64,000 nucleotides of DNA from Bosea sp. 124 (lineage in GTDB: Bacteria > Pseudomonadota > Alphaproteobacteria > Rhizobiales > Beijerinckiaceae): positions 124,001-188,000 of the forward strand of contig NZ_PZZM01000001.1 in assembly GCF_003046175.1 (NCBI RefSeq), read 5' to 3'. Position numbers and translations under genes: made by a program. Shown here in pieces: positions 8,503 through 16,708 of this stretch (positions are counted from its first letter, which is position 1; each line of letters starts with the position of its first letter). The notes beneath the pieces are model-generated. The model did no database searches. It was not told the origin of the DNA and was given only the letters and a program-made list of their open reading frames with translations.

Positions 8503-9357
8503 ATGGCCGAGGCTTCGACAGGGACGGCGCCCCCGCCGCAGCACGAGCCCGCCTGGCCGGGCTGGCCGGTCGCGACCGCGATCTGCATCCGCTTCTATTC
8601 GCGCCTGCCGGTGCCAATCCTGGCCGGCGAGAGCGATCCGCATGCGAGCCCGGATTTCCGCGCCGTGCCGCGGGCCCTGCCCATCGCCGCGCTGATCATC
8701 GCCCTGCCCGCCGCGCTGGTGCTGTTCGGCGCCGGGCTCGCCGGCCTCGCGCCGACGCTGGCTGCGACGCTGGCCGTGACCGCGCTGGCGCTGGCGACGG
8801 GCGCCTTCCACGAAGACGGGCTCGCCGACACGGCCGATGGCCTGTTCGGCGGACATACGGCCGAGCGGCGGCTGGAGATCATGAAGGACAGCCGCGTCGG
8901 GTCCTATGGTGCGATCGCACTGGGCCTCTCGCTGATGTTGCGGGTGACGGCGCTGGCGTCGATCCTCGAGGCGGCGGGCGCCTGGGCGGCCACCGCTGCG
9001 CTGCTTGCGGCCGCGCCCTGGTCACGCGCGGAGGGGCTGCGCCTGCTCGCGACGCAGGAGCCGGCACGCAGCGGCGGGGCGTCTGCCTCGGTCGGGCAAC
9101 CTTCGCGGGATACGGCGGTGTTTGCACTCGCGGCGTCCGGGGCCCTCGCTTTGGTCGCGGCACTGGCCTCGCCGCTGCCGGTCGCCGGCCTCGCGGTCGG
9201 CCTGCTGCTGGCGCGCCTCGCCGCGATGGGCCTCGCGCGGCTTGCCGGCCGGCTGATCGGCGGCCAGACCGGCGACATCCTCGGCGCCACCCAGCAGCTC
9301 GCCGAGATCGCGATCTATCTCGGCTTCGCGCTCGCGCTGGGTCTCGGCCGCCCGTGA
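8503..9357 (+). CDS. cobS: Adenosylcobinamide-GDP ribazoletransferase
   Basis: The 284-residue polytopic membrane enzyme joins adenosylcobinamide-GDP to alpha-ribazole (or its phosphate), the last step of cobalamin assembly. The hallmark is FHEDGLADTADGLFGG (about residues 104-119), the acidic metal-binding motif, followed by LEIMKDSRVGSYGAIAL. The remainder is a series of Ala/Leu-rich helices ending in GDILGATQQLAEIAIYL, also family-typical. The short downstream gene overlaps the stop by 4 bp (GTGA). Together with cobT this gives the lower-ligand branch of B12 synthesis. Confidence 0.95.
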   Translation: MAEASTGTAPPPQHEPAWPGWPVATAICIRFYSRLPVPILAGESDPHASPDFRAVPRALPIAALIIALPAALVLFGAGLAGLAPTLAATLAVTALALATGAFHEDGLADTADGLFGGHTAERRLEIMKDSRVGSYGAIALGLSLMLRVTALASILEAAGAWAATAALLAAAPWSRAEGLRLLATQEPARSGGASASVGQPSRDTAVFALAASGALALVAALASPLPVAGLAVGLLLARLAAMGLARLAGRLIGGQTGDILGATQQLAEIAIYLGFALALGLGRP

Positions 9358-9530
9358 GCGCGATCTCGTCGCCCTGCATCAAGGCCTGCCTGCTCGACCC
9401 CGCCAGCAAGCTCTGCGAGGGCTGCGGGCGCTCGCTCGCCGAGATCGCGCGCTGGGGCTCGATGAGCGAAGCCGAGCGGCTGGCGATCATGGCGGGGCTG
9501 GCCGAACGGCTGGCGCGGCGCTCCGCCTGA
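9354..9530 (+). CDS. DUF1289 family small protein
   Basis: A 58-residue protein initiates at GTG 9354, overlapping the cobS stop codon (GTGA), which decides the start. It begins with a four-cysteine pattern, SPCIKACLLDP...LCEGCGRSLAEIARW, characteristic of DUF1289 (PF06945) proteins, which are thought to bind a metal or FeS centre through these cysteines. No biochemical role is established to my knowledge. The coupling to cobS suggests co-expression with cobalamin synthesis, but DUF1289 genes occur in many contexts. Confidence 0.85.
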   Translation: MSAISSPCIKACLLDPASKLCEGCGRSLAEIARWGSMSEAERLAIMAGLAERLARRSA

Positions 9531-9535
9531 CGCGT

Positions 9536-10039
9536 TCAGGCCCCGCTCGTCGACGGGGTTCGCGCCACTGCGACCAGCGCCTCTCCGGTCAGTCGGAAGA
9601 AGACCTTCTCCGCCTGGGTCGCGGCACCGAGACCTTCATAAAAGCGGATCAGCTCCGGATTACCGGCGTCGGCCGTCCAGTCAAGGCGCCGGTGGCCGCG
9701 CGCCAGCGCCAGTTCCGCCAGCGCACGCATCAGGGCGCGGCCGATGCCGCCACCCCGCGCCGCGCGCGCCACATAGATTTCCTTCAGGAAGAAGCCCGAA
9801 GCGAGGCCGGGGCCCGGATAGATCGGACAGGCGGAGGCGAAGCCCAGCAGCGCGGCAGCGCACTCCGCGATCAGGATCTCGACCCCTTGCGGCAGCTTCG
9901 CAAGGCCGATGCGGATCTCCGGCAGCGTCGGACAGGGCACGCCGTAATGCGCCTGCATCTCCGCCATCAGTGCGGCAAGCGCCTCGTGATCGGAGGCGGC
10001 GAGCGGCCGGATGCCGAACGGGGCCACATCCTGCGTCAT
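9536..10039 (-). CDS. GNAT family N-acetyltransferase
   Basis: The 167-residue protein has the GNAT fold: motif A KEIYVARAARGGGIGRALMRAL (the acetyl-CoA pyrophosphate loop R-GGGIGRAL, about residues 92-106) and motif B DWTADAGNPELIRFYEGLGA. It is a cytosolic acetyltransferase for an unknown small molecule or protein N-terminus. The start MTQDVAPFGIRPL at 10039 is preferred, as the frame upstream lies inside the convergently oriented... same-strand transporter gene that ends at 10060. The 20-bp gap to that gene suggests the two are co-transcribed. Confidence 0.88.
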   Translation of the reverse strand: MTQDVAPFGIRPLAASDHEALAALMAEMQAHYGVPCPTLPEIRIGLAKLPQGVEILIAECAAALLGFASACPIYPGPGLASGFFLKEIYVARAARGGGIGRALMRALAELALARGHRRLDWTADAGNPELIRFYEGLGAATQAEKVFFRLTGEALVAVARTPSTSGA

Positions 10040-10059
10040 GGGCCTGCCCCTCCCTTCCG

Positions 10060-10893
10060 TCAGGCAATGAGCGACCAGAGAAAGCGGCTCGCGACCGCCA
10101 GCAGGAACAGCCCGAAGACAACCTCGAGCCGCCGCTTCGACAGGCGGTGCGCGAGGCGCGCGCCGATCGGCGCCGTCCAGATCGAGGTCGGGATGAAGAG
10201 CAGGAATCCGATGAAGGAAACATAGCCCAGCGACAGCGGCGGCAGGATGTCCATCTTGGGCCAACCGGCATAGATGTAGCCGAGCGCGCCTGGGATCGAG
10301 ACCAGCACGCCCAGCCCGGACGAGGTCGCGACCGCCTGGTGGATCGGGCGGCCGTAGAAGGTCATGAACAGGCTGGAGAGCTGCCCGCCGCCGATGCCCA
10401 TCAGGGCCGACAGCACGCCGATGATGGCGCCATAGACGTTCATCAGGACCTTGCCGGGCATCTCGGTGCCGAGCTGCCAGCGGTCCGAGGCGAAGAGCAG
10501 CCGCAGCGCGCTCGCCACCGCGACGACGACGAAGACGATCTTGAACAGGTCCGCCGGTGCATAGCGCGCGACGACGCTGCCGGCGATGACGCCGAGCACG
10601 GCCGGCACCGCCCAGACCTTGAGGACCGACATGTCGACCAGGCCCTTGGCGCGGTGGGCATTGAAGGAGCGGATCGAGGTCGGGATGATCACCGCCAGCG
10701 AGGTGCCGACGCAAAGCGGCATGCGGACCTCCTCCGGCACGCCGATGACGCGGAAGACCTCGTAAAGGATCGGCACGATGACCGCCCCGCCGCCGACGCC
10801 GAAAACGCCCGCCAGCAGGCCCGTGAGCGCGCCGGCCACAACGAGCGAGACGGCGAGGAAAACAAGGTCCCCGATGGGAATTCCAGCAAACAT
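10060..10893 (-). CDS. Sulfite exporter TauE/SafE family protein
   Basis: The 277-residue membrane protein has about eight helices and the internal duplication typical of TauE/SafE (PF01925): GLLAGVFGVGGGAVIVPIL near residue 27 and GVLSALMGIGGGQLSSLF near residue 159, the two G-x-GGG repeats. Family members export sulfite, sulfoacetate or related anions, but most are uncharacterised. The start at 10893 (MFAGIPIGDLVFLAV) puts the first helix near the N-terminus; the frame extends upstream to 11232 without membrane-like sequence. The acetyltransferase gene follows at 20 bp. Confidence 0.88.
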   Translation of the reverse strand: MFAGIPIGDLVFLAVSLVVAGALTGLLAGVFGVGGGAVIVPILYEVFRVIGVPEEVRMPLCVGTSLAVIIPTSIRSFNAHRAKGLVDMSVLKVWAVPAVLGVIAGSVVARYAPADLFKIVFVVVAVASALRLLFASDRWQLGTEMPGKVLMNVYGAIIGVLSALMGIGGGQLSSLFMTFYGRPIHQAVATSSGLGVLVSIPGALGYIYAGWPKMDILPPLSLGYVSFIGFLLFIPTSIWTAPIGARLAHRLSKRRLEVVFGLFLLAVASRFLWSLIA

Positions 10894-11245
10894 GTCAACG
10901 ATCCGACCAAGAGGAAGGCTGCTGTGGTCGATTTCGTCCGTCGGGGCAAGCACGCCACGGCGGAGCGGATATGCAATGGCGCGATCAACCCGGCAGCGCA
11001 CGCAAGCGTGATCGCGACACGATCGCCCGAGGAGCAAGAGCGATGCCGGCGACGCCATCCCTGCATGCACGGGCCGCGCGGCGCTCTCCTCCCAAGGCGC
11101 CCGTCGCCCCGGGACAGCCGCGCGCCGGAGTTGTAGTGTCGCGCCCGTACCCGGCATGCCGCAACGCAAAGGACGAAAGGAGAGCCGCGAGACGACCAAC
11201 GACCGGGACGAAACCCGCTCGAACAACGACAATCATGGGAGGTAA
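10894..11245. other. 352-bp intergenic region
   Basis: This stretch separates the divergent TauE/SafE and lactonase genes and must contain both promoters. The frames crossing it are continuations without family similarity. I see no convincing RNA structure or repeat; the only clear signal is the GGGAGGT ribosome-binding site at 11235-11241 that serves the lactonase gene. Confidence 0.5.
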
Positions 11246-12490
11246 ATGATGACAGACCAATCTGCTCACGACCGCGATCCCGCTCAGCCGCACGCCGCGG
11301 CGCTTTCCCGGCGAAGCCTGATCCATGCCGCAGGCCTCGGAGCTCTGGCCGCCACGGCCAGCTCCGCCCTCGGCCAGACCGCAGCCGCTCCTGCCGCGCC
11401 ACCGACCACAATCACCACGCCGCCGCGCGACTTCAGCCGCCGCGGCGCGCCCACGACCTATTTCTGGGATCCGGACGTCATCGCCGTCGACCCGGCCTTC
11501 AACGGCCTGGCCCAGCCCAATGCCGCGATCCAGCGAATCTGGACCGGGGGCTTATGGGTCGAGGGACCGGCCTGGAACGCGCAGGGCCAGTACCTCCTCT
11601 GGAGCGACATCCCGCGCAACCGGCAGATGCGCTGGATCGAGGATGACGGCCATGTCAGCGTCTTCCGGGCGCCGTCCGGCAACAGCAACGGCAACAGCTT
11701 CGATTTCCAGGGCCGGCAGCTTTCCTGCGAGCATCTCAACCGCCGGGTCGTACGCTATGAACTCGACGGCTCGGCGACGGTGCTGGCCGACAGCTTCGAA
11801 GGCAAGAAGCTGAACTCGCCCAACGACATCGCGGCCCATCCCGACGGCAGCTACTGGTTCACCGACCCGCCCTATGGCGGGCAGCTCTATGAGGGCGCTC
11901 CCGACGCGCCGGGCGGCCCGAGCAACGCCAACGGCAAGATCAATCCACGGCTTGGCCAGCCACCCGGAATCGGGCTCGCCAAGCGCGAGCTGCCGACCAA
12001 CACCTATCGCCTCGATCCGAGCGGACGCCTCGATCTCGTCGTGCCGGAAGCGCAGGTGCCGGACCCGAACGGCTTATGTTTCTCGCCCGATTTCAAAAAG
12101 CTCTACATCGCCTCGACCGGCAAGGGACCGGGCGATACCGGGCCGGGCGGCAAGGGCGACATCCACGTCTTCGATGTCGGGGCCGACAACAAGCTCAGCA
12201 ACGGCAAGCGCTTCGCCGATTGCATGATCGACGGCATCAATTGCGGGCCCGACGGGCTGCGCTGCGATGTCGAAGGCAATCTCTGGGCCTCGTCCAATGC
12301 GGGGCGCAATGTCGGCTATAGCGGGGTCAACGTGTTCAACCCTGCCGGCAAGCTGATCGGCCGTATCCGGCTGCCGGAGGTCTGCGGCAACATCACCTTC
12401 GGTGGGCCGAAGCGAAACCGGCTGTTCATGGCCGCGAGCCAGTCGATCTACGCGCTCTATCTCGCGACGCAGGGCGCCGGGCCAGGTTGA
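11246..12490 (+). CDS. SMP-30/gluconolactonase/LRE family protein, Tat-exported
   Basis: The 414-residue protein begins with a twin-arginine signal (SRRSLIHAAGLGALAATASS), so it is folded before export to the periplasm. The beta-propeller domain shows the SMP-30 features: GGLWVEGPAWNAQGQYLLWSD (metal-ligand Glu), LNSPNDIAAHPDGSYWFTDP (Asn and Asp ligands) and DPNGLCFSPDFKKLYI (second Asp region), plus DGINCGPDGLRCDVEGNLW. Members hydrolyse sugar lactones such as gluconolactone using a divalent metal. ATG codons at 11246 and 11249 are both possible behind GGGAGGT. A strong hairpin follows the stop. Confidence 0.9.
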   Translation: MMTDQSAHDRDPAQPHAAALSRRSLIHAAGLGALAATASSALGQTAAAPAAPPTTITTPPRDFSRRGAPTTYFWDPDVIAVDPAFNGLAQPNAAIQRIWTGGLWVEGPAWNAQGQYLLWSDIPRNRQMRWIEDDGHVSVFRAPSGNSNGNSFDFQGRQLSCEHLNRRVVRYELDGSATVLADSFEGKKLNSPNDIAAHPDGSYWFTDPPYGGQLYEGAPDAPGGPSNANGKINPRLGQPPGIGLAKRELPTNTYRLDPSGRLDLVVPEAQVPDPNGLCFSPDFKKLYIASTGKGPGDTGPGGKGDIHVFDVGADNKLSNGKRFADCMIDGINCGPDGLRCDVEGNLWASSNAGRNVGYSGVNVFNPAGKLIGRIRLPEVCGNITFGGPKRNRLFMAASQSIYALYLATQGAGPG

Positions 12491-12513
12491 GGCCATGCCA
12501 CTTTAGCTATGAG

Positions 12514-12542
12514 GGAGCCCCGGAGCGCGGCTCCGGGGCTCC
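12514..12542. terminator. GC-rich hairpin between convergent genes
   Basis: A 13-bp perfect stem (12514-12526 with 12530-12542, core GAGCCCCGGAGC) with a 3-base loop lies between the lactonase stop and the stop of the convergent DUF1428 gene. There is no T-tract on either side, so it may act as a weak or bidirectional terminator or RNA 3'-end stabiliser. Confidence 0.55.
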
Positions 12543-12562
12543 TGCGTCACGACGCGGGCGGC

Positions 12563-13273
12563 TTACGCGTCGAGAATCGGCGCGAAGCCGCCATGGATCA
12601 GGCGCTTGCCGTCGAAGGGCATTTCGCGCTGCATTCGCGGGTCGGACATCACCTTCTGCCAACCGGCGTCGCGGACCTCTTTCGAGGGCCACTCGATCCA
12701 TGAATAGACCACCTTCTCGTCGTCGGTCGCTTTCACCGCGCGCTTGAAGTCGGTGACCTTGCCGTCGGGAACGTCCTCGCCCCAGGTGTCGACGACGCGC
12801 GCCGCGCCGTGCTCGCAAAGGATGGCGCCATGATGCGTCGCGAAGTCGCGATAGGCGTCCTTGCTGCCGACGGGAACCGCCGCGACCATGCCATCGACAT
12901 AGGCCATGCAGCCCCGCATGCCCTGCTGGGCAATCGAGGAAAAGCCGCCATGGATCATGCGTTTGCCGTCGAAGGGCATGTTGGCGCCCATCTCCTTCAT
13001 GCGCGGGTCGCTCATCATCTTCTGGCTGGCGGCGTCGGCCGTTGCCTTGTCGGCGTATTCGACCCAGGAGAAGACGATCACCTCATTGGGCTCAGCCTTC
13101 ACCGCTCCCTTGAAGTCGGTGAGCTTGCCGTCGGGCACGTCGTCGCCCCAGGCCTCGACCACGCGGATCGCACCGAACTCCTTGAAGAGCGGCACGAAAT
13201 CGGCGGCGAGCTTGCGGTAGGCTTCCTTGTTCGCCGCCGGCACGGCGACGACGAATCCTTGCACATAGGTCAT
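12563..13273 (-). CDS. Tandem double-DUF1428 protein
   Basis: The 236-residue protein is two DUF1428 (PF07237) domains in a row. Repeat 1 runs MTYVQGFVVAVPAANKEAYR to about residue 112 (MPFDGKRMIHGGFS); repeat 2 restarts at GCMAYVDGMVAAVPVGSKDAYR and ends MPFDGKRLIHGGFAPIL. Known DUF1428 proteins, for example YbaA-like, are about 117 residues with a single ferredoxin-like alpha/beta domain and would dimerise; here the dimer appears to be made in one chain. Function is unknown. It follows DUF899, AHSA1 and ArsR genes on the same strand and is probably the last of that ArsR-controlled group. GGAG precedes the ATG. Confidence 0.88.
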   Translation of the reverse strand: MTYVQGFVVAVPAANKEAYRKLAADFVPLFKEFGAIRVVEAWGDDVPDGKLTDFKGAVKAEPNEVIVFSWVEYADKATADAASQKMMSDPRMKEMGANMPFDGKRMIHGGFSSIAQQGMRGCMAYVDGMVAAVPVGSKDAYRDFATHHGAILCEHGAARVVDTWGEDVPDGKVTDFKRAVKATDDEKVVYSWIEWPSKEVRDAGWQKVMSDPRMQREMPFDGKRLIHGGFAPILDA

Positions 13274-13346
13274 GGCTTTTCTCCGTTGGGTTCAGGCCGG
13301 GCGAGTGGCCCGGCGATCGGCAGCGCGCTATAGCCGCCGCCTCGGG

Positions 13347-14105
13347 TCAGGCTTCAGCCGTAACGGGACGCGACCGCCCCACAGGCATGATTCTGATGCG
13401 AGCTTCTGGCTTGTCCTCGTAACGGTCGTGGTGGCGCATCCAGTCCATGATGGCCGCCTCGTTGCGGCCCTTCGGCGTCAGATCGAGGACGTTATAGGCG
13501 CCGACCAGGAGGTCGCAGCCGCGGGCATAAGACGAGTAGGTGTGGAAGATCTCGCCCTCATCGTTGCGGTAGAAGACGCTGAAGCCCGGCATCTCGCCGC
13601 CCTCGCCGTCATGCATCGCGTAATTGTACTCGTAGCGCCCGGCCGCGCGCTCGGCCTCGCTCGGCGTGACGTGGAAATCGGCGTTGAAGTCGCTGCCTGC
13701 CGACGACACCCAGTCGAATTCCCAGCCCATCCGCCTCCGGAACGGCTGGAACTCGGCATAGGGCGCGCGCGACACAGCGACGAGGCTGACATCGTGATGC
13801 TTCAGATGCTGGTTCGGCCCGTCGAAATGGTCGGCCAGGAAGGAGCAGCCTGGGCAGCCCTCGGTCCAGCCAGGCCCGAACATGAAGTGATAGATCACGA
13901 GCTGGCTGTTGGCGCCGAAGAGATCAGCGAGCGTCCGGCGGCCCTTCCCGCCGTCGAAGACATAGTCCTTGTCGACCCTGACCCAGGGCAGCGCGCGGCG
14001 CTCGGCGCTGAGCGCGTCGCGCTGCCTGGTGAATTCCTTCTCGCGGGCGAGATGCGCCTTGCGCGCAGCTATCCATTCCTCGCGGGATACGACCTGATGC
14101 GGCAT
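13347..14105 (-). CDS. DUF899 family (thioredoxin-like) protein
   Basis: The 252-residue protein is a DUF899 (PF05988) member. The diagnostic stretch is YHFMFGPGWTEGCPGCSFLAD (about residues 71-91), a CPGC dithiol in a thioredoxin-like position, followed by VSRAPYAEFQPFRRRMGWEF and a FHTYSSYARGCDLL segment. These proteins are cytosolic and possibly act as peroxiredoxin-like reductants, but biochemical data are lacking. It lies in a minus-strand series with ArsR and AHSA1 upstream and DUF1428 downstream; this gene group recurs in proteobacteria, as far as I recall. Confidence 0.88.
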   Translation of the reverse strand: MPHQVVSREEWIAARKAHLAREKEFTRQRDALSAERRALPWVRVDKDYVFDGGKGRRTLADLFGANSQLVIYHFMFGPGWTEGCPGCSFLADHFDGPNQHLKHHDVSLVAVSRAPYAEFQPFRRRMGWEFDWVSSAGSDFNADFHVTPSEAERAAGRYEYNYAMHDGEGGEMPGFSVFYRNDEGEIFHTYSSYARGCDLLVGAYNVLDLTPKGRNEAAIMDWMRHHDRYEDKPEARIRIMPVGRSRPVTAEA

Positions 14106-14187
14106 CGTTTCGTCTCCTCGTTACGCGGGTCAGGCCGTGTCAGCCTGGTTCTGCCCGGTGGTTTTCCCCCTTGGGTCTGCTTGCGGC

Positions 14188-14243
14188 ATCGGCCTCGCGA
14201 CCGGCCCGGACGGCAGCCGGGTCCGCTGCCTTCGGCCGAGGCC
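14188..14243. other. Structured intergenic region between AHSA1 and DUF899 genes
   Basis: Nested inverted repeats are visible: GGCCTCG (14191-14197) with CGAGGCC (14237-14243), and inside them CCCGG (14205-14209) with CCGGG (14217-14221). No T-tract follows. It may be an RNA-processing or attenuating hairpin within the operon, or just GC-rich structure. Confidence 0.35.
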
Positions 14244-14250
14244 ATCGCTT

Positions 14251-14691
14251 TCAGGCGAACAGCTCCTCCAGCTTGACCAGCGAGCCCGTCCAGCCATGGG
14301 TGTGGCCGAGTACCGCCTGCTCGTCGAAGAGCTTCTCGTGCAAAAGCGTCAGGATCGTGCCGTCGCCATCGGGCTTGAAGGTCACGACCACGCGCGAGAC
14401 GCGCTCGGGCGTCGTGATCCAGGACCAGCTGAAGACCAGCCGCTCGTTCTCGACTACCTCGTAATAGCGGCCCGAGACCTCGTGACGCTCGCCGGTGTTC
14501 TCCAGCATCACGACGCGAAAGCTGCCGCCGACGCGCGGATCGACCGCCACCTCCTGTGTCGTCACATTTTCCGGCCCGAACCAGCGCATCAGCAGCTCGG
14601 GATTGGTCCAGGCCTCGAAGACCTCGGCCGGCGCGGCGTTCAGCCGCCGCTTCAAGGTCAGGCTGGGCGTGGTCTCGACCTTCTTGTCCAT
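14251..14691 (-). CDS. SRPBCC / AHSA1 domain protein
   Basis: The 146-residue protein carries the activator-of-Hsp90 homologue 1 (START-like helix-grip) fold: RRLNAAPAEVFEAWTNPELL, MRWFGPE, DPRVGGSFRVVM, and the C-terminal HTHGWTGSLVKLEEL helix. It is a cytosolic domain that binds hydrophobic ligands in a cavity; the ligand is unknown. The ATG at 14691 is chosen because GGGAGAGG stands eight to nine bases upstream; an in-frame ATG at 14736 lies inside the ArsR gene. It is co-transcribed with ArsR (28-bp gap), a very common pairing. Confidence 0.9.
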   Translation of the reverse strand: MDKKVETTPSLTLKRRLNAAPAEVFEAWTNPELLMRWFGPENVTTQEVAVDPRVGGSFRVVMLENTGERHEVSGRYYEVVENERLVFSWSWITTPERVSRVVVTFKPDGDGTILTLLHEKLFDEQAVLGHTHGWTGSLVKLEELFA

Positions 14692-14719
14692 CGGCTTAGC
14701 CTCTCCCTCGTTGCCGCGG

Positions 14720-15091
14720 TCAGGCGCCGCCGCCACCCTCGCCGGCAGGGCCCCTCTCCTGGCGGCGCTCGTTCAGCATGGCCTCCAGCGCGTCGAGACG
14801 CTGCGTCCAGAACCGCTGGTAGCGTGCGAGCCAGCCCATCGCCTCCTCCATCGGATCGGCATTGAGGCGGCAGGAGACGGTGCGGCCCGTCTTCGTCCGC
14901 GTGATCAGCCCGGCATCCGACAATACGTCGAGATGCTTCATCACAGCCGGCAGCGACATCGCGAAGGGTTGCGCCAGCTCGCTGACCGACAGGGCGTCCT
15001 CAGCTTCGAGACGGGCGAGCAGCGCCCGCCGTGTCGGGTCCGACAGGGCCGAGAAGGTACGATCGAGCTGCGTCTCTTGAAACTTAACCAT
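14720..15091 (-). CDS. ArsR/SmtB family transcriptional repressor
   Basis: The 123-residue winged-helix protein (MVKFQETQLDRTFSALSDPTRRALLARLE, recognition helix region QPFAMSLPAVMKHLDVLSDAGLI) resembles the ArsR subgroup that sits with AHSA1-domain genes. It lacks the metal-binding Cys box ELCVCDL, so metal sensing is not expected. It heads the series ArsR, AHSA1, DUF899, DUF1428. A perfect inverted repeat (15081-15102) covers its start codon, suggesting autorepression. The C-terminus is unusually Arg/Gly-rich. Confidence 0.92.
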   Translation of the reverse strand: MVKFQETQLDRTFSALSDPTRRALLARLEAEDALSVSELAQPFAMSLPAVMKHLDVLSDAGLITRTKTGRTVSCRLNADPMEEAMGWLARYQRFWTQRLDALEAMLNERRQERGPAGEGGGGA

Positions 15092-15127
15092 AGAGTTAAG
15101 TTACGGCGCCAGCGGCTGCGCCGTCAA
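15081..15127 (-). promoter_or_regulatory. ArsR operator over the start codon with candidate promoter
   Basis: Perfect 8-bp arms AACTTAAC (15081-15088) and GTTAAGTT (15095-15102) flank a 6-bp spacer containing the ATG. Reading the minus strand, TTGACG (15122-15127) is followed after 18 bp by TAACTT, which would start transcription at or within a base or two of the ATG. The mRNA would therefore be leaderless, and the operator would overlap both the -10 box and the start codon. Positions are seen; the roles are inferred. Confidence 0.6.
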
Positions 15128-15142
15128 GCCCGAAATCGTGTT

Positions 15143-15598
15143 TCAGTCCGAGACGCCATCGCGCCCCGCCATGGTCATGCAGGTCGCGGTCATCATGGCG
15201 CAGAGCTTCGAAACACCGTCCTTGATCGCAAAGACCTCGGCCATGGCCAGCGTCAGGGTCCGACCCGCCTTGACGACCCTGCCCTTCGCGAGCAGCCGTT
15301 CGCCTGCGGCGGGGGCGAGCAGATTGATCTTGAACTCGGCCGTGAGGACGCCCGCGCCGGCCGGCATCAGCGTCAGCGCCGCATAGCCGCAGGCGGAATC
15401 CGCGATGGAGGCGACGGCGCCGGCATGGACGAAGCCGTGCTGCTGGGTGACATGCGGCATGATCGGGAGCTCGATCTCGACCTCGCCAACGGCGACATGG
15501 CTCAGGCGCGCGCCAAGCGTCGTCATGAAGGCCTGCTTGCCGAAGCTCGCCTCGATCCGGCGGGCGATCTCGTCGTCGGACAGCGCTGCACCGGCCAT
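15143..15598 (-). CDS. PaaI-type hotdog-fold thioesterase
   Basis: The 151-residue protein has the hotdog thioesterase signature of the PaaI/YdiI group: MPHVTQQHGFVHAGAVASIADSACGYAA (about residues 48-75), in which HGFVHAG and the acidic residue in IADSA are active-site elements. It hydrolyses acyl-CoA thioesters; the acyl group is unknown. It ends 51 bp before the ArsR start and begins 11 bp after the dusA stop, so it is probably co-transcribed with dusA. Confidence 0.9.
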   Translation of the reverse strand: MAGAALSDDEIARRIEASFGKQAFMTTLGARLSHVAVGEVEIELPIMPHVTQQHGFVHAGAVASIADSACGYAALTLMPAGAGVLTAEFKINLLAPAAGERLLAKGRVVKAGRTLTLAMAEVFAIKDGVSKLCAMMTATCMTMAGRDGVSD

Positions 15599-15609
15599 GA
15601 CGGGCTCCT

Positions 15610-16614
15610 TCAGGCGGCGACGCGGCCGCCGTCATGGCGCGCGACATGGGCGATGGCAGCGCGCAGATCGGCGATACCGGCTCCCACCGCCACGCAATGC
15701 TCGGCGAGGTGGCGACGGAACTGACGCGCGCCGGGGCGCCCCGGAAACAGTCCGACGAGGTGGCGCGTGAAGGCATGCAGCCGCCCGCCGGCTTCAAGAT
15801 GAGCCGCCAGATGCGGTTCGAGCGCCTCCAGCATGGCGAAGGCATCGGTCACAGGCGCAGCCTCGCCGAAGAGCAACGGATCGACCTGCAGCAGGATCTC
15901 GGGGTTCTGGTAGGCCTCGCGGCCGATCATGACGCCGTCGAGACGGGCGAGGTGAGCGGACCATTCCCCCGACGCCCGGATGCCGCCATTGATGGCGACG
16001 ATCAGCTCCGGGTTGGCGGCCTTGAGACGGTAGGCGCGTTCGTAGTCGAGCGGCGGGACCTCGCGATTTTCCTTGGGCGAGAGGCCCTGGAGCCAGGCCT
16101 TGCGGGCATGGACGATCAGCGCATCGACACCGGCCGCCTTGACCGACGCCGTCAACGCATCGAGCGCGGCCTCCGGGTCCTGGTCGTCGACGCCGATGCG
16201 GCACTTCACCGTGACCGGGATCGATACGGACGATTTCATCGCCGCGACGCAATCGCCGACCAGCACCGGCTCGCGCATCAGGCAGGCGCCGAAGGCCCCG
16301 CCCTGGACGCGGTCGGAGGGGCAACCACAATTGAGATTGAGCTCGTCATAGCCGAAATCGGCACCGATCCGCGCGGCCTCGGCCAAGAGAAGCGGATCGT
16401 TGCCGCCAAGCTGGAGCGCGACGGGGCGCTCCGCCGCATCGAAGCCGATCAGGCGCTGGCGGTCGCCGCGGATAACGGCCTGCGCCGTCACCATCTCGGT
16501 GTAGAGCCGGGCACGGCGCGACATCAGGCGATGGATGACGCGGCAATGCCGGTCGGTCCAATCCATCATGGGGGCGACGGAAAAGCGCAGCAGCTCGGGC
16601 GAAAGGGCAGTCAT
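15610..16614 (-). CDS. dusA: tRNA-dihydrouridine(20/20a) synthase
   Basis: The 334-residue FMN enzyme reduces uridine to dihydrouridine in the D-loop of tRNA. Landmarks are VAPMMDWTDRHCRVIHR, LQLGGNDPLLLAEAA, ELNLNCGCPSDRVQGGAFGACLM (the catalytic Cys in the GCPS loop) and VKCRIGVDD, then INGGIR and DGVMIGREAYQNP for FMN phosphate binding. Length and sequence fit DusA rather than DusB or DusC. It heads a two-gene unit with the PaaI-like thioesterase. Confidence 0.95.
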   Translation of the reverse strand: MTALSPELLRFSVAPMMDWTDRHCRVIHRLMSRRARLYTEMVTAQAVIRGDRQRLIGFDAAERPVALQLGGNDPLLLAEAARIGADFGYDELNLNCGCPSDRVQGGAFGACLMREPVLVGDCVAAMKSSVSIPVTVKCRIGVDDQDPEAALDALTASVKAAGVDALIVHARKAWLQGLSPKENREVPPLDYERAYRLKAANPELIVAINGGIRASGEWSAHLARLDGVMIGREAYQNPEILLQVDPLLFGEAAPVTDAFAMLEALEPHLAAHLEAGGRLHAFTRHLVGLFPGRPGARQFRRHLAEHCVAVGAGIADLRAAIAHVARHDGGRVAA

Positions 16615-16708
16615 CGCCGCTGACTAGCGCAAAATCACGCGCGGCGCATCCCTGCAGGTGTCGAGCGCGCTCCGGTGAAATCGGGCACTGCGCCGGAGAG
16701 GCGACCGA

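Noticed and set aside
13296..13314. GCCGGGC / GCCCGGC hairpin upstream of the DUF1428 gene
   Set aside because: It lacks a T-tract and lies in the 5' leader just ahead of the GGAG site; short GC hairpins are frequent in this DNA.
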